From Talpa occidentalis (Eukaryota; Chordata; Mammalia; Eulipotyphla; Talpidae), in the NCBI RefSeq assembly GCF_014898055.3, contig NW_023604295.1, positions 68,225,730 through 68,289,729 on the forward strand: 64,000 nt of DNA, written 5' to 3'. The position numbers were made by a program, and so were the translations under genes. The notes under the pieces are model-generated. The model was given only the letters and a program-made list of their open reading frames with translations. It had not been told where the DNA came from and made no database searches. Positions 22,741 through 33,223 of the stretch are shown in pieces (the first letter of the stretch is position 1; each line of letters begins with the position of its first letter).

Positions 22741-23840
22741 GACTATGATTATTAAGAATATATATGCATTTGTATATGAGGTGAGTCATGCAGCAGGGGA
22801 GGGAGAGGGGTAAGGCAGGGGAGGGAAGAGCACAAGGGACTATGTGATGGGTCAAGGGAGCTAAGGTGGTGGGAAAACTGTGAGAACTGCACCTGAGGGG
22901 AGAAAGCAAATACTATACAAAAATTAACAATGATGTAAGGACACAAATTAATGTAATTTAAAAAAGATACATAACCAAATCATAGAAGTCTGTAAAAATA
23001 CCAGTGATTATATTTTTATTATTACTAATACATTAGAACCTGGAAAGTTTTATCAATTTTCTCTGACTGCATTTTTCCAGGACAAATGTCAAACTGATTA
23101 ATGTACTGAGCATCTATTGTAATTTATTGCACAGCTCTGAAGAACTGAGCTGAATAAGCTGACAAATTAGGAATAAAGTTTCACAAGAAGACCAATGGCA
23201 TAAATTATTCCGTTACCAGTCACTGGGCATCAATGTCTTAAGAAAGAAACATAATACTATTTTTTTGATAAAGCCTGAATATATGTTTTATATAGAAGTG
23301 GGTTGAAGAACAATCCTCTTTTGAAACAGAAATAATAATAAGTAATAGCTTACTGGTATCATTAGTCAAAAAGCTCCTATAATTCAAACTAACTGAATAT
23401 TTTACTCATGCACGTCCAATTAGGATTTGTACCTGACTTCCAAATCCTTACTCAGGAAGTTTCACATACTTGTATAGTTCGTTAGAGTCATGCTAGGTTT
23501 ATGACTTTATCTAAAATATAAAATACTATATGTAAATACAAAAATAATAAAATCACAATATAACTATGAGAAACAATTCAGACTACTTTCGGTATTGAGA
23601 GAACTACTGAGACTCATTTTGGAAGGGACCTTGGAGGCAAAGCAATTCAGTAGATTATCAAGGTTTTTTCTCTGCAGTTTCTTTGTTCAAAGGACACCAT
23701 AATGGAAAGCCCAATTTAGGAGTCTAAATAAAACTATTATGGTAGAAGTGGAGTAGAAACATGTGTCCTTCATGCTTCCTTCCTCCCTACTTTCTTTCTC
23801 CTTTCCCCTCTCCCTTTCTCTATTTATCCCTCTTAATTTC
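22741..23840. other. Unassigned stretch with purine-rich patch
   Basis: No gene recognised. GGGGAGGGAGAGGGGTAAGG (22796-22815) is a G-rich purine tract that produces pyrimidine-strand frames rich in Pro, Ser and Leu at 22649-22946, which are not genes. Confidence 0.45.
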
Positions 23841-24155
23841 TCTCAGCACGATTTTTATTTTACTTTTTTAAAAAAGATTTATTTATTTATGAGTACAAGA
23901 ACTGGGGAACTGGGGTACAGGCCAGTGGTGTGGGGGGGTGAGAGGACTCACTAGAGACAGAGTGGGGAGCAGAACAGGCAGATTGACTGAGATACACTGC
24001 TGAGGGGAGCAGCGGGCAAGTCAGGAGAGGTCTGCTGTGCCATGTGGGTCACCTCCCTGTTGGGGATTGAACTCACATTGCAGAGGCTGTGGAGAGCTTC
24101 ATAGTGCTGCACTCAACCCCTTGCACCACCAGGGAGGCCTCTCAGCATGATTTTT
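23841..24155 (-). mobile_element. tRNA-derived SINE, older class, with 16-bp duplication
   Basis: Antisense copy at about 23857-24139. The duplication TCTCAGCACGATTTTT (23841-23856) against TCTCAGCATGATTTTT (24140-24155) differs at one site. AACTGGGG is duplicated near 23900-23912 in the tail-proximal region. The head ends CACCAGGGAGGCC. Confidence 0.94.
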
Positions 24156-26075
24156 AAAATGAACAAGTTCTAGTTCACAAGAAGAGAGACTTTACAACTC
24201 TTCACACTTCTTCAAGAACTAAAAAATTTCAAATAATTTTGTTATGTTCAAAACAACTTAGAATCTCTCCTTTGTTTGTTTTAACATTATATGCCCATCT
24301 TTCAAGAATAAGAGCTTGGGATTTAAATGTGGTGCCCTCATTATGTCAAGTTAAATCTGGCCTTTAGCACTGTGCTAGATCTCAGAATTTTATGACCTAT
24401 TGTTAGAGATTCTGTAACTGAAGTCAGTGTGGAAAATATTTCTGTTGTCTGTGTGTGTATGTGTGTGTATCCTCTTATCACAAAATCCCATTATCACTAT
24501 TATGTCCATCTTCTGTAAGTCATTGAAATAATAGGTGACCCTATTTATGTGTCCAGGAATTATCATGATTGGCCCAATCCAATCATTTAGGTCTTTGTCC
24601 TTTTGGGAATGAATATTTTATATATTGTTATATTACCAGGTCCTGATCAATGCAACATGAGAGAAACTTTGTTGGTAAAATTTCGTGAGAAATTTCTCAA
24701 GTTGCCACAGCCTGTCCCTATTGGTACAGCCTACACTGTCTTTGTTCACATCAATGAAATGAGAAGGCCGTGGGAAGAGAGGCATAGTGACTGCATGAGT
24801 AGATAAAACACTTCCAAAGGAGCACACTCTGTGGGTCTAGGACAGTGAATTTTTCTTTCCAGTCTCTGTAGTAAAGAAAGGCAATGGACGGGGCTGGGGA
24901 TGTGTGCTAAGTGAGTCATCCATTACATCTGACATGTTCTTTATGAAGGTACAAGGGGAACGTAGGAAACCTGAACCCCTGATGATGTGGTTAGTTATTA
25001 CATTGAATAAGACTACCCCAAAAAGCAGTTTCTAGACTTCTTGTTATGAGAAAATAAAGGTTCTTGTCATTTAAAATGTTATTTTGAACTTGTTTTCCTT
25101 TCAGTTGAAAATATCTTCATTAATATAGCCAGATAAATATCATATAAAACAAACCCTAATAGCATATGTCAATAAATGTTAAACTGAGGCATTTTTTTTA
25201 ACTCTGAAGAGATAAATTGCATATAACTAAAAAATTGTATATTGTAATTTATAAACATTCTTTCCTATTTATGACTTTTAGAGAAACAAATTAGTCAACA
25301 CTAAAAGGACAAAACTAAGGGTCTTTACTTAATGTCTGTCTTCCACCTTTAGAATATAGTCCTTCTGAAAGCAGATATATTTCTACTTTATTCATTGCTT
25401 ATATAGTTATATATTTAAAGACAGATATTAAATGTCTTTCAAAAATAAATGAAAATAAATGAATACTTTATCCACTTAGTTCAATTTTTGACAAATGTGC
25501 TTAAAAACAATTCAAGACCACTTACAATTAGTATAAACTTTGATAACATGATTTCTACTACTTCTGAGGACAGCAATAAGCAAAAAAGAAAACAAAACTT
25601 TTTCTTTTTTCAGATGTTTAGTAGTTGAGATTTTTGGTGAAGTCAGTTTTGTTTAAATATTCTTTGAATAAGAATGTAATGTTTATATGAAAGTAAATGC
25701 ATCGTTCCCTTTCTTTTACATTTACCATTTATCTATGGGTTCACGAATGCTTCAGATCAATGTTCTCTCTATTCACAAGAGGAGGTCATAGATCTTAGCG
25801 TAGGTCATTTAATCCAAACACTTTCTCTTAATCAAATTCTTATTAACATAGACAGACAAAATATATGAATAGGCAAAGACCATATCATATACAAAAACAT
25901 AAATTTAACTCACAACCAGCAGCAACCTGCCCAGAAAACGAACCCCTATTCTCCAGTAAACATCCAGAAAGCTGGCCTGCTCAGATTGCTATTTCAAGTG
26001 ATAATCCAGGGGGATAAACAATAATTCCTGTAGCAATTGCCCTAGAATGACTAGGATGTGATTAATAACTGATAA
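24156..26075. other. Unassigned stretch
   Basis: About 1.9 kb without an identified gene. A GT-rich patch (GTGTGTGTATGTGTGTGTAT) is near 24450. Overlapping 64-67-codon frames at 24603-24827 on both strands have no recognisable family and no coding context I can support. Confidence 0.45.
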
Positions 26076-26367
26076 CTTCTTTCATTTTTTTAAAGATTTA
26101 TTTATTTATGCATACAAGAGCTGGAGTACAGGCCAGAGATGTGGGGGGTGAGAGGATCCACTAGAGAGAGAGTGGGGAACAGAACAGGCAGACTGACTGG
26201 AACACACTGCTGAGGGGAGCAGCAGGTGACACAGGAGAGGTCTGCTGTGCCATGAGGGTCACCTCCCTAGCCAGGGATTGAATTCATGCTGCCGTGGCTG
26301 TGGATAGCTTCAGAGTGCTGTGTTTTAACCCCTTGTGCTGCCAGGGAGGCCCCCTTCTTTGATTTTT
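26076..26367 (-). mobile_element. tRNA-derived SINE, older class, with 14-bp duplication
   Basis: Antisense copy at about 26090-26353. The duplication CTTCTTTCATTTTT (26076-26089) against CTTCTTTGATTTTT (26354-26367) differs at one site. GGATTGAATTCATGCTGC keeps the B-box region. Confidence 0.94.
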
Positions 26368-26814
26368 CTACCTTCTTTCAACTTCAGATCAACCAGAGGT
26401 AGTCAATTTACCTTATTAATTTTGAAGAAAAAAATATATTTTTCAGAAGCTTAATATAATTATGGTGTCTTTATTTCTCCAAAGCTATTCTGATTGATTT
26501 TTCCTTCTCCATGGATTTTCTCTTAGCTCTCAGACATTTCTTGTTGATACCAAAACTGCTTGGAGACAAAGATGTCAGTAATCCCTGATCTATGAAGCAA
26601 GAATCCAAGATATTAAAATAAAATATCAAAAAAAAATTAAGAACTGACAGTAAATCCAGCAATCCCCAAGAGGTGAATGCACAGGTGAACATTTTGCCCC
26701 AACTAGGGTTGCATAACTTCCACTAGAGATACTCTTTTTGGGCTATGAGAGTATTATGGTCAAATTCCTGACTATCCCTAGAAGGGTTAAACTCTCCTAC
26801 GTTAAGTCTTTTAC
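26368..26814. other. Unassigned stretch
   Basis: About 450 bp. A 73-codon minus-strand frame at 26471-26692 has no motif. Confidence 0.45.
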
Positions 26815-27305
26815 AGACTTGAGATAATTTAAGGAGTTGCTGTTCAACATGTATAAAGTTTCAGTTATGTAAGATGAGTAAGTTATTTTGCTGCACAACA
26901 TTGTGCTTATGTTTAATAGTACTGTATCATTAAGCAATTTATTAAGAAGGTAGTTCTCATGTTATTTGTTCTTAATACAATTAAATGGAAACTGTATTAA
27001 GTTAGAAGGAGAAAGACAAATACCAGATTGTGTCACTCATAGGTGGAAAATAGAGTAAACAAACTCAAAGGCAGGTAAAGACAAGCTGAAAAACTAACCT
27101 TTCATAGCTGACTACAGAACTGAAGCACAAAGGGAGGAAGAGGGTGGGGGAAAGGTAAGAACAAAGAGGGCAGGAAGTATAGTGGATCCTGTTGGTGTAT
27201 TATGGGTGATTTGGTGGTGAATGCACTATGGCAACAAATCTGATGAGGTAACCAACTATCATCACCTCAATTAAAAATAAATAAATAAATAATTAAAAAT
27301 TGTAA
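26815..27305 (+). mobile_element. L1 3' ends, sense (two adjacent fragments)
   Basis: GTTGCTGTTCAACATGTATA, AAAGTTTCAGTTATGTAAGA, GCTGCACAACATTGTGCTTA and GTAGTTCTCATGTTATTTGT are the 3' end of an L1MA/MB-like element. A second L1 3' UTR piece follows from about 27005 (GTCACTCATAGGTGGAAAA, GGGTGATTTGGTGGTGAATG) and ends in ATAAATAAATAAATAATTAA. Confidence 0.75.
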
Positions 27306-27807
27306 TGTTAATAAGAAAATGTGGTCTAGAGAAGTCTTTATGACTTTTTCACATTCACCCTCTACACATGTTTAATCTATAAGGCCAAATAGTATTTAGC
27401 AGCACATTAACCCAGCACTGATTTTCAAACGGGAATTTTGCTTCCTCTCCATTTTCCCATATGGTTTTCATTGTATACTTCCAATACAAAGGGAAATAAC
27501 TGAAATGAAATGTCAGTGGATGAAGGGAGAGTATAAAAAATAGAAAAGCAGGAGAACCACTTGACTACTACAGAATTTGGTTTGAGCGAGCTTTCCCTTT
27601 TCCTGTGACAGCTTGGCATTTAACGAGACACAAGTAACTGGGCCTGGCTGATTCTAGTGCCTTAGAAACACAGCACTGTTCTATAGAAATGGTCACATGG
27701 CAAATAATAATAAATATCCACTTTTTCTTTAAAAATTACTCAAAATTTCAGTGCAAATATTCAGATCATTGAAACAAACATACATTTAAATAGTATAATA
27801 CAGTGGT
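27306..27807. other. Unassigned stretch
   Basis: About 500 bp with no recognised feature. The 64-codon minus frame at 27425-27619 has no motif. Confidence 0.45.
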
Positions 27808-28101
27808 TAAAGTATTAATTTTTTGAAGATTTATTGATTTATGCATACAAGAGCTGGGGTACAGGCCAGCTATGTGGGGGCTGAGAGGATCCACCAGAGA
27901 CAGAGTGGGGAACAGAACAGGTAGACTGGCTGAAATACACTGCTGAGCGGAGCAGCAGGTGAGATAGGAGAGGTCTGCTGCACCATGTGGGTTTCTCTCT
28001 GGCGGGCTGGGGATCGAACTCATGCTAGAGGCTGTGGATTGCTCCATAGTGGGTGCTTAACTCCTTGCGCCACCAGGGAGGCCCCTAAAGTATTAATTTT
28101 T
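27808..28101 (-). mobile_element. tRNA-derived SINE, older class, with 16-bp duplication
   Basis: Antisense copy at about 27824-28085 with perfect duplication TAAAGTATTAATTTTT (27808-27823 and 28086-28101). GGGGATCGAACTCATGC is an intact B box. The 93-codon minus frame at 27766-28047 is the SINE body read through. Confidence 0.95.
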
Positions 28102-28470
28102 CACCTAGATCCTAGATATTCTAATAGAGTGATATCTCCAAACAAAGAAAATTTAAATATAAGAAAGGAAATGCATTGCTGTTATTTTTAAAGTTTAAAT
28201 TTATTGGACAGTCTGTAGATGAAATTTAGATTAGAAGTATCCATGAAAGTATTAAAAATAAGACCATGTTAAATATATTGTCAGACAGTGGCACTTTATC
28301 ATAAAACTACACCTAATGCTATTTGTCATTTTGAAAAATTCCCACATGCAGATCTTCCTACTAAAATATATAATTCATTCCTCTTTAGAAGTGCAGAGGT
28401 TTATTACATATATAAGCGTTTTTTTAATTGCAAATAACAGAAGTACCCAAAAGACTATGTTTTATTCCAA
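28102..28470. other. Unassigned stretch
   Basis: About 370 bp, AT-rich, no recognised feature. Confidence 0.45.
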
Positions 28471-28479
28471 TGAATGGAA

Positions 28480-28600
28480 TTGACAGAGCAAGAAAGAGAG
28501 AAACACAGAGAGAGAAGGAGGAGGAGGGATGGAGGGAGAGAGAGGAAAAAAAAAAAAAAAGACAAGAAGAAAGAAAAGAAGGAAAGACACAGCTAAGGTA
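28480..28600. repeat. Polypurine (GA/GGA/A) tract
   Basis: About 110 bases nearly all purine on the plus strand: GAGAGAGAAGGAGGAGGAGG, GGAGGGAGAGAGAGG, an A15 run, then AGAAGAAAGAAAAGAAGG. Frames at 28428-28683 with Lys/Glu/Arg on one strand and Phe/Leu/Pro on the other are artefacts of this composition. Confidence 0.9.
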
Positions 28601-29924
28601 TATTTCTCCAGACAGAGGTGATAGAGGAGAAGCCTAAAAAATTGGGAATAATGTTGGTAATGTAATGGTCTGTGTAACCTCATGAGCTGTCAAATCCTAG
28701 ACTGCACAAGACTAATAGCTTTTTTATAAAGAGTTTCTTTTAGCACTGCTCCCCAAACTCAAATGCACAGAACACTAACTATTTAAGGGCAAAGTGATAA
28801 AGACTCACTTAGGTTGATAAGCTTTCTCAGGAGTAGCATTTTGATTCTGAAACAAGTCACAGAACTCATTAGCAGAACCAATGGCAATGATAATAGACTA
28901 TGACTATCTTTAATTGTCCTTCTGTTGTGTTATGCATTTAAAGGCCACATTTGAAATGAAAGTTTTGTCAGTGATTTAATGGCAGGATTTGGGTTTTAAA
29001 GAAAGATAATCTCACACCTATAACAAGATCAGTTCTGCATTAGACACATGCCCTGGATCACCTTCAGAAATCTTTGTTGACCATAAGAAATGCAAGTGTT
29101 TTAAGCCACTGATTTTGCAAAATAATAGTTAAAGTTTACTTGTCATTTGATATGCAAAGATATTAACTTTGTGTTTCATGAAATAAAAAATAAAATGCTA
29201 GCTACAAACCTGGCACATTATTCAAATGACATTCTAGAGTTTGAAGTGTCAAAAGGTTTTAACTAGGCAGTGGCATTGTGTGTGCTAAAATATTTAAGGC
29301 TGCTATCATGTTGGAAAGAAATCTCTTAGCGTCTTTGGGAGGGTGCGTAAAGTTTAAATAATCATATTCAATTTATATTAAGAAATGTGTAGTTACTGCT
29401 GGTTGCATTTTTTAAAAATATACGTATTCCAGAAAGTATGCACACAAAGGAAGTTAGACTACTTTGCACATTATTGATTCTGAGAGCAAGAAGCGTTATG
29501 TTGGATGGGGAACATATTTATGAGATTTTGTTTAAAGGAGCAGAGTTTAGATTTTGTAAAGTTTGAGAACTTCCAGTAGAACAAAAATGAACAAGGGAAC
29601 AGAAACTGGTGCCCAGAAAACTGGATTCTAGTCAAGATCTTGTATTTGGCCCTGCAGGCCCTAGACTGATCACCTTGGACTCATATAAGTTAATATGTTA
29701 GCAGTCCTGTGGGTCTACCCTTTGTTGAACAATACTGAAACTTACACTTTATATGCAATTTGCATTTCAGTTTTCTCCATTGTCAAATAAGGTATTTGCT
29801 TTACTTATCAAACTATTTCAGATATGCACCTATGTGAAGCTTTATTGAAAATGCAGTGAATTAAAGTTCCCCAGTTTTTATCTGTGGTTATTATTTTAGT
29901 GAAATAAAAAGTTTTTGATTTAGC
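28601..29924. other. Unassigned stretch
   Basis: About 1.3 kb without a gene or named repeat. Confidence 0.45.
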
Positions 29925-30611
29925 ATGCTTTAATATTGTGTAAGTTTCAGGAATACAAATTCCACCATCAAAGTTCTAGTGCCATTCACACAACTAAATA
30001 GAGCTCCTCTCCACATCTTTTTTCAGAGAGTCTATGAGTTATTTTTGTTGTGTTTTGTTAGGTCATTTGCTGTAGTTATTTATATTCCACATATGATAGA
30101 AATCACCTGGTAGTTGTCTTTCATATTCTGTCTTATTTCTCTTGGCATAATCACATCAAATTCCATCCATGTTGTCATGAAAGACAAGATTTCATTATTT
30201 TTAATAGTTGAATAGTATTCCATTGAATATATGTGTCACAGTTTTATCCAGTAATCCATCAGGGGGCATTTATCTTGCTCCATGTCTTTATTATTATGAA
30301 TAATGCAGCTTTGAGTAGTACGGGAGTATATACATTAATGTTTTTATATTTGGATAACTGGAGGAGTACTGCTGGGTTACATGATAGTTACATTTTTAGT
30401 TTTCAAAGAAATCTCCACCCTCTTATCCACACTGGTTGCACCAGTTGATAGTCCCACCAACAACATAGGAGAATTTCTTTCTCTCCATACCTTGCTACTT
30501 CTAGTTTTCTGTTGTTTAGAAATAAACCAATGGCTTTTGTCTAAAGAATTGAGATTACTAGAGGGGAAAAAGTGATGGGGGAGCCAGGGTAGAGGGTATT
30601 CAATTGATGAT
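29925..30611 (-). mobile_element. L1 3' region, antisense, target of the ERV insertion
   Basis: TGTGTAAGTTTCAGGAATAC, TTCCACATATGATAGAAATC, TCTCTTGGCATAATCACATC, CCATCCATGTTGTCATGAAA, GTTGAATAGTATTCCATTGA, ATGAATAATGCAGC and TAGTCCCACCAACAACATAG are the antisense L1 3' end in order. A short continuation may lie right of the ERV (32697-32735). Frames at 30233-30634 are L1 shadows. Confidence 0.85.
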
Positions 30612-31055
30612 TGTAAGGGGCAGGACAGGCACAAGGCAGGTTTTCTGATCCCATGCAGATCGGGTAAAGGAGGAGTCAGAGTAAGACTCCTCAGTATATT
30701 GCAGGTTTTTTATGAAAGGGTTCACCAGGCATATGGCAGGCAGGGGTGCTGGCTGGGGGCTGGGAGGCTGGCAGGCCTCCCAGCCCCCAGCAAGTCTTCA
30801 CTCTATCTGGGCTCTCTGGCGTTCTCTGCTTCTGCTTCGGCTTCTCCTTCAGGTTCTGCTGCTGCTGGCTGGGGCTGCTGGCGTCCCCCCGTGACGCCGC
30901 CCTTAAAAGCACAGTCTTAGCTCAGCTGAATCCCATCTACCTATGCCCACACCCTATTCCAGGTGCCCGCCATCAGGCATGCATTCAGGACAAGGATCCA
31001 TCATCTATCCTGATGGCGGAAGGGCAGAAAAGCCTGACATTTTCTTTACCCTACA
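30612..31055 (-). repeat. 3' LTR of the ERV
   Basis: On the minus strand it runs from 31055 (TGTAGGGTAAAG) to 30612 (CCCCTTACA). A TATA-like TTTTAA lies in GCTTTTAAGGG (plus 30900-30910). The polyadenylation hexamer position holds CATAAA (plus TTTATG, 30709-30714) where the other LTR has AATAAA, so the 3' signal may be damaged. Confidence 0.85.
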
Positions 31056-32254
31056 GTCCACCCCCTCAGGGTTTTCTGCCATACAGTCTATACATATATA
31101 TACAATTTTCTAAGCAAACAAACAATGCAGCCATGGCCCACAAAAGCAAATATATCAAATATACAAAATACAATATAACAAAATACAACAGAACACAAAT
31201 AAGTCCAGGCAGGGCACCAACCAAGTGCAAAAGACAATTATTGGTACCAGCAGATGAGCCACCAAATCTGCTGCCGAAGGCACTGCTCATACGAGGGAGG
31301 GGAATCACTCACGGCATCTACTATAACATACCAGGAGCCGTCAGGCTTCCTGGCCTTCTCTGGCTGTAGTCTAGGCTACAAGGCACACACAGCATCCACC
31401 CCCAGGATGCACTAGCTCTGGGATTGGCAATTTTATTCTGTTGGGGGTAATCACCAACCCTCAGGGTTTCTGTCTGCAGTCGCTCCAACACTCGGCCTTC
31501 ATGGCCACCCATGTGACTCACAGACCCCTGCTCTCAAGCCAACCCACTGCACAAGCACATGGGTTGGGGATCCAAACTTTGCATTTGGCTTGGGCTCCAC
31601 CCCAAGCCACATTCCCCACCCGTCCCCAAGGACGGGCTCCTCAGCTCCTCACCCTCACTCAAGAATGAGCAGGGCATCACCCATAGGTGATTTTACGAGA
31701 CTCACAGGGCTTCAGCATACCCAGGCTGCTTAACAGCCGCTTTAGGGCTTCTCAACTTAGCATCAGTACCAGCTTTTGCCACCTTAGTTGGCTTTTCTCC
31801 TCCACCTGGCCACTGGGCATACACAGGCTGCTTTTGGCCATCTAGGCCCACTGGCCACCCCCAGATTCTCAAAATAAACATAACCTGCTAAGGTCCTCCG
31901 CCTTCTGGCGGGATTGTCAGTCCAAAATCATCAGTTCATCAGTCTATCAGTCCATTGGCCTCTCCCTGCTTCAGCAATGGCCTGCTGCCTCAGGGGTCAT
32001 TGGCTGGTCCTTTCCGGTGTCGTCGGCTGGTCCTATCCGGTGTCGTTGGCTGGTCCTTTCCGGTGTCGTTGGCTGGTCCTTTCGGGCGTCTCCTTCAAGC
32101 CAGGTCTCATCCTGTAGCTCGTGGACGTATCCATCTTCTATACCGCCATGGTGCCTCCAGCGTCGTCACAGGCAAAGTCTGTTCTCCTTAGTCCCTCCAG
32201 GTCTTCGGAGGGCTCCAATACCCGTCTGCATGGATCTTGCCGACATACGCCAAT
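31056..32254 (-). other. ERV interior, no intact genes recognised
   Basis: About 1.2 kb, richer in G+C than the surroundings toward the 5' LTR, with an AT-rich ATACAAAATACAATATAAC patch near the 3' LTR (31160-31195). Directly inside the 5' LTR the minus strand reads ATTGGCGTATGTCGGCAAG. TGG in this position suits a primer-binding site, but I did not match it to a known tRNA. Any gag-derived remnant is too short or decayed for me to name. Confidence 0.6.
32000..32091. repeat. 23-bp minisatellite, four units, in the ERV leader
   Basis: Units start at 32000, 32023, 32046 and 32069, each close to TTGGCTGGTCCTTTCCGGTG plus TCG. Unit 2 has single-base changes (TCGG, CCTATCC) and unit 4 is diverged at the end (TTTCGGGCGTCT). 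It lies about 160-250 bp inside the 5' LTR, in the region usually holding leader and packaging sequence. Overlapping frames at 31914-32259 are created by this array. Confidence 0.9.
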
Positions 32255-32696
32255 TGTAAGGGGCAGGACAGGGCACAAGGCAGGTTTTCTGATCCCATGC
32301 AGATCGGGTAAAGGAGGAGTCAGAGTCCTCAGTAGTTTTGCAGGTTTTTTATTTGGGGTTCACCAGGCATATGGCAGGCAGGGGTGCTGGCTGGGGGGCT
32401 GGGAGGCTGGCAGGCCTCCCAGCCCCCAGCAAGTCTTCACTCTATCTGGGCTCTCTGGCGTTCTCTGCTTCTGCTTCGGCTTCTCCTTCAGGTTCTGCTG
32501 CTGCTGGCTGGGGCTGCTGGCGTTTCCCCGTGACGCCGCCCTTAAAAGCACAGTCTTAGCTCAGCTGAATCCCATCTACCTATGCCCACACCCTATTCCA
32601 GGTGCCCACCATCAGGCATGCATTCAGGACAATAATCCATCATCTATCTAAAGATGGCGGAAGGGCAGAAAAGCCTGACAGGGTTTTCTTTACCCT
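32255..32696 (-). repeat. 5' LTR of the ERV
   Basis: Same sequence as the 3' LTR with small differences. It retains AATAAA on the minus strand (plus TTTATT, 32348-32353) and the TTTTAA box (plus 32540-32550). Its outer end reads ...TTTACCCT followed directly by TGATGAT, so the terminal TGT expected on the minus strand is missing. GGG is added at 32681-32683 relative to the partner. Confidence 0.85.
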
Positions 32697-32735
32697 TGAT
32701 GATATTTTTTAATATAAAAATAAATAAATTTTAAA

Positions 32736-32955
32736 AGTTTGTTCTTCAAGAATGAAATTAGGTTAAACTAGAATGTCATGAGTAAGACTGGCCAATATAT
32801 CCTAAGCAGTGATTTATGAAAGGATAGTGACGTGTATCTTGGAGCCACCTTGAAACAAACAAACAAAAACAACAAAACCTACCTCCTGTAAAGAGTGAAG
32901 AAAATTTTCTTTTAGCTAAGGCCAATTAACAAACACAGACTACCTACAACTCCCT
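32736..32955. other. Short unassigned stretch
   Basis: Between the ERV and the next SINE. Contains AAACAAACAAACAAAAACAA simple sequence near 32855. Confidence 0.5.
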
Positions 32956-33223
32956 TTTTTTTTAAGATTTATTTATTTATGCATGCAAGAACTGGGGTGT
33001 AGGCCAGAGATACCTGGGGTGAGAGGATTCACTGGAGACAGAGTGAGAAGCAGAACAGGTGGAACTACTGAAATACACTGCTGAGGGGAGCAGCGGATGA
33101 GACAGGAGAGGTCTGCTGCACCATGTGGGTCACCTCCCTGGCTGGAGATCGAATTCATGCTGCAGTGGCTGGCAATAGCTTGATAGCATTGAGACTTTTA
33201 CCCTTGTGCCACTAGGGAACCCC
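32956..33223 (-). mobile_element. tRNA-derived SINE, older class
   Basis: Antisense copy. Tail TTTTTTAAGATTTATTTATT at the left, B-box region GGAGATCGAATTCATGCTGC, decayed head CACTAGGGAACCCC at the right. The flanks share only a rough CTAC...ACTCC match, so the duplication is unclear. Confidence 0.9.

Larger units (their letters stand above)
30612..32696 (-). mobile_element. Compact endogenous retrovirus (LTR-interior-LTR), antisense
   Basis: Two direct repeats of about 443 bp (30612-31055 and 32255-32696) flank a 1.2 kb interior. Read on the minus strand the LTR starts TGTAGGG and ends CCCTTACA, so the termini are near-perfect inverted repeats beginning TG and ending CA. A purine-rich stretch (plus complement GTCCACCCCCTCA, 31056-31068) abuts the 3' LTR and looks like the polypurine tract. 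TGATGAT flanks both sides as target duplication (4-7 bp, ambiguous because GAT repeats). No recognisable full-length gag, protease, polymerase or envelope frame is seen, so it was probably non-autonomous. The LTR pair differs by about ten small changes, so the insertion is not recent but is younger than the L1 it sits in. The class is not certain. A 207-codon plus-strand frame at 30746-31369 and others in this span are antisense shadows. Confidence 0.88.

Noticed and set aside
30746..31369. 207-codon plus-strand open frame
   Set aside because: It runs antisense across the ERV 3' LTR into the interior. A similar frame appears in the other LTR copy (32121-32651). Composition is LTR-driven and there is no gene structure.
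32000..32091. CRISPR-like array
   Set aside because: The 23-bp units are directly adjacent with no spacers. It is a minisatellite inside an ERV in a mammalian genome.
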